A stretch of 64,000 nt of DNA from Rhodopseudomonas palustris. GTDB lineage: Bacteria; Pseudomonadota; Alphaproteobacteria; Rhizobiales; Xanthobacteraceae. The DNA lies in contig NZ_QKQS01000026.1 of the NCBI RefSeq assembly GCF_003226555.1, positions 321,408-385,407 of the forward strand, read 5' to 3'. Shown here in pieces: positions 63,948-64,000 of the stretch. Both the position numbers and the translations under genes were made by a program. The notes beneath the pieces were generated by a model, which was given only the letters and a program-made list of their open reading frames with translations, searched no databases and was not told the DNA's origin. The stretch's first letter is position 1. Each line of letters begins with the position of its first letter.

Positions 63948-64000
63948 CCTCTCCCCGCGCGCGGGGAGAGGTCGACGCGCTCTTGCGCGGCGGGTGAGGG
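63948..64000. repeat. Long palindromic repeat, 'ctctccccgc...gcggggagag' family, copy 4 (cut by window end)
   Basis: The 53 bases to the window edge are identical to the start of copy 3 at 39953. It begins 33 bases after the urtD stop, so it would separate urtD from urtE if the operon continues. Confidence 0.8.

Overview
The window is GC-rich, densely coded DNA from an alphaproteobacterium. The gene content (ClpS, FabI, AroC, PdxH, anaerobic-type 2-oxoacid:ferredoxin oxidoreductases, UrtABCD, a CHAD protein, HipAB, an ExbBD-TonB set) and the several families of short GC-rich palindromic intergenic repeats fit a Nitrobacteraceae (Bradyrhizobiaceae) chromosome, most likely Rhodopseudomonas. The genus is inferred from memory of such genomes, not from a search. 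I saw no rRNA, tRNA, CRISPR array, transposase or prophage.

Layout. 1-7.1 kb holds housekeeping genes: an SDR cut by the window edge, pdxH, a lipoprotein, a DnaJ-type cochaperone, fabI, a histidine phosphatase, aroC and a class III nucleotide cyclase. 7.3-8.7 kb has clpS and a DUF1194 protein. 8.8-13.8 kb is an alcohol/aldehyde oxidation unit (iron alcohol dehydrogenase plus aldehyde dehydrogenase) with a divergent AcoR-like sigma-54 activator; a good -24/-12 promoter lies before the aldehyde dehydrogenase. 13.8-18.8 kb has a carotenoid oxygenase behind a three-gene MoxR-type AAA / VWA-metallopeptidase / membrane-protein module. 19-28.7 kb has an alpha/beta hydrolase, then a peptide-type ABC transporter (fused double ATPase, two permeases, divergent binding protein) with M81 and M20 metallopeptidase-family genes.

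28.9-34.3 kb is less conserved: a Cys-containing Ala/Pro-rich membrane protein, a CBS protein, a candidate small RNA, a lone MazF-like toxin, a CHAD protein and two small membrane proteins. 34.6-41.5 kb is a tightly coupled cluster, iorA - iorB fused to a 2[4Fe-4S] ferredoxin - korA - korB - korC, followed by a phenylacetate-CoA ligase. It is probably for anaerobic oxidation of aryl-pyruvates or phenylglyoxylate-type 2-oxoacids to CoA thioesters. Next come two acyl-CoA dehydrogenases and an enoyl-CoA hydratase on the opposite strand, then exbB-exbD-tonB and hipB-hipA with dyad operators.

49.1-55 kb has an acyl-CoA synthetase homologue lacking key catalytic residues, then a six-gene envelope/stress operon (DUF3618, helical membrane proteins, a holin-like YqjE, a 52-residue hydrophilic protein and a BrkB/YihY protein) behind an EcfG-like promoter. 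55-64 kb pairs a response regulator and a 1122-residue transporter-histidine kinase fusion with the divergent urea ABC transporter operon urtABCD; urtE presumably lies beyond the window end. The most unusual items are the transporter-kinase fusion, the IorB-ferredoxin fusion bridging two oxidoreductases, the degenerate acyl-CoA synthetase and the candidate small RNA near the MazF gene.
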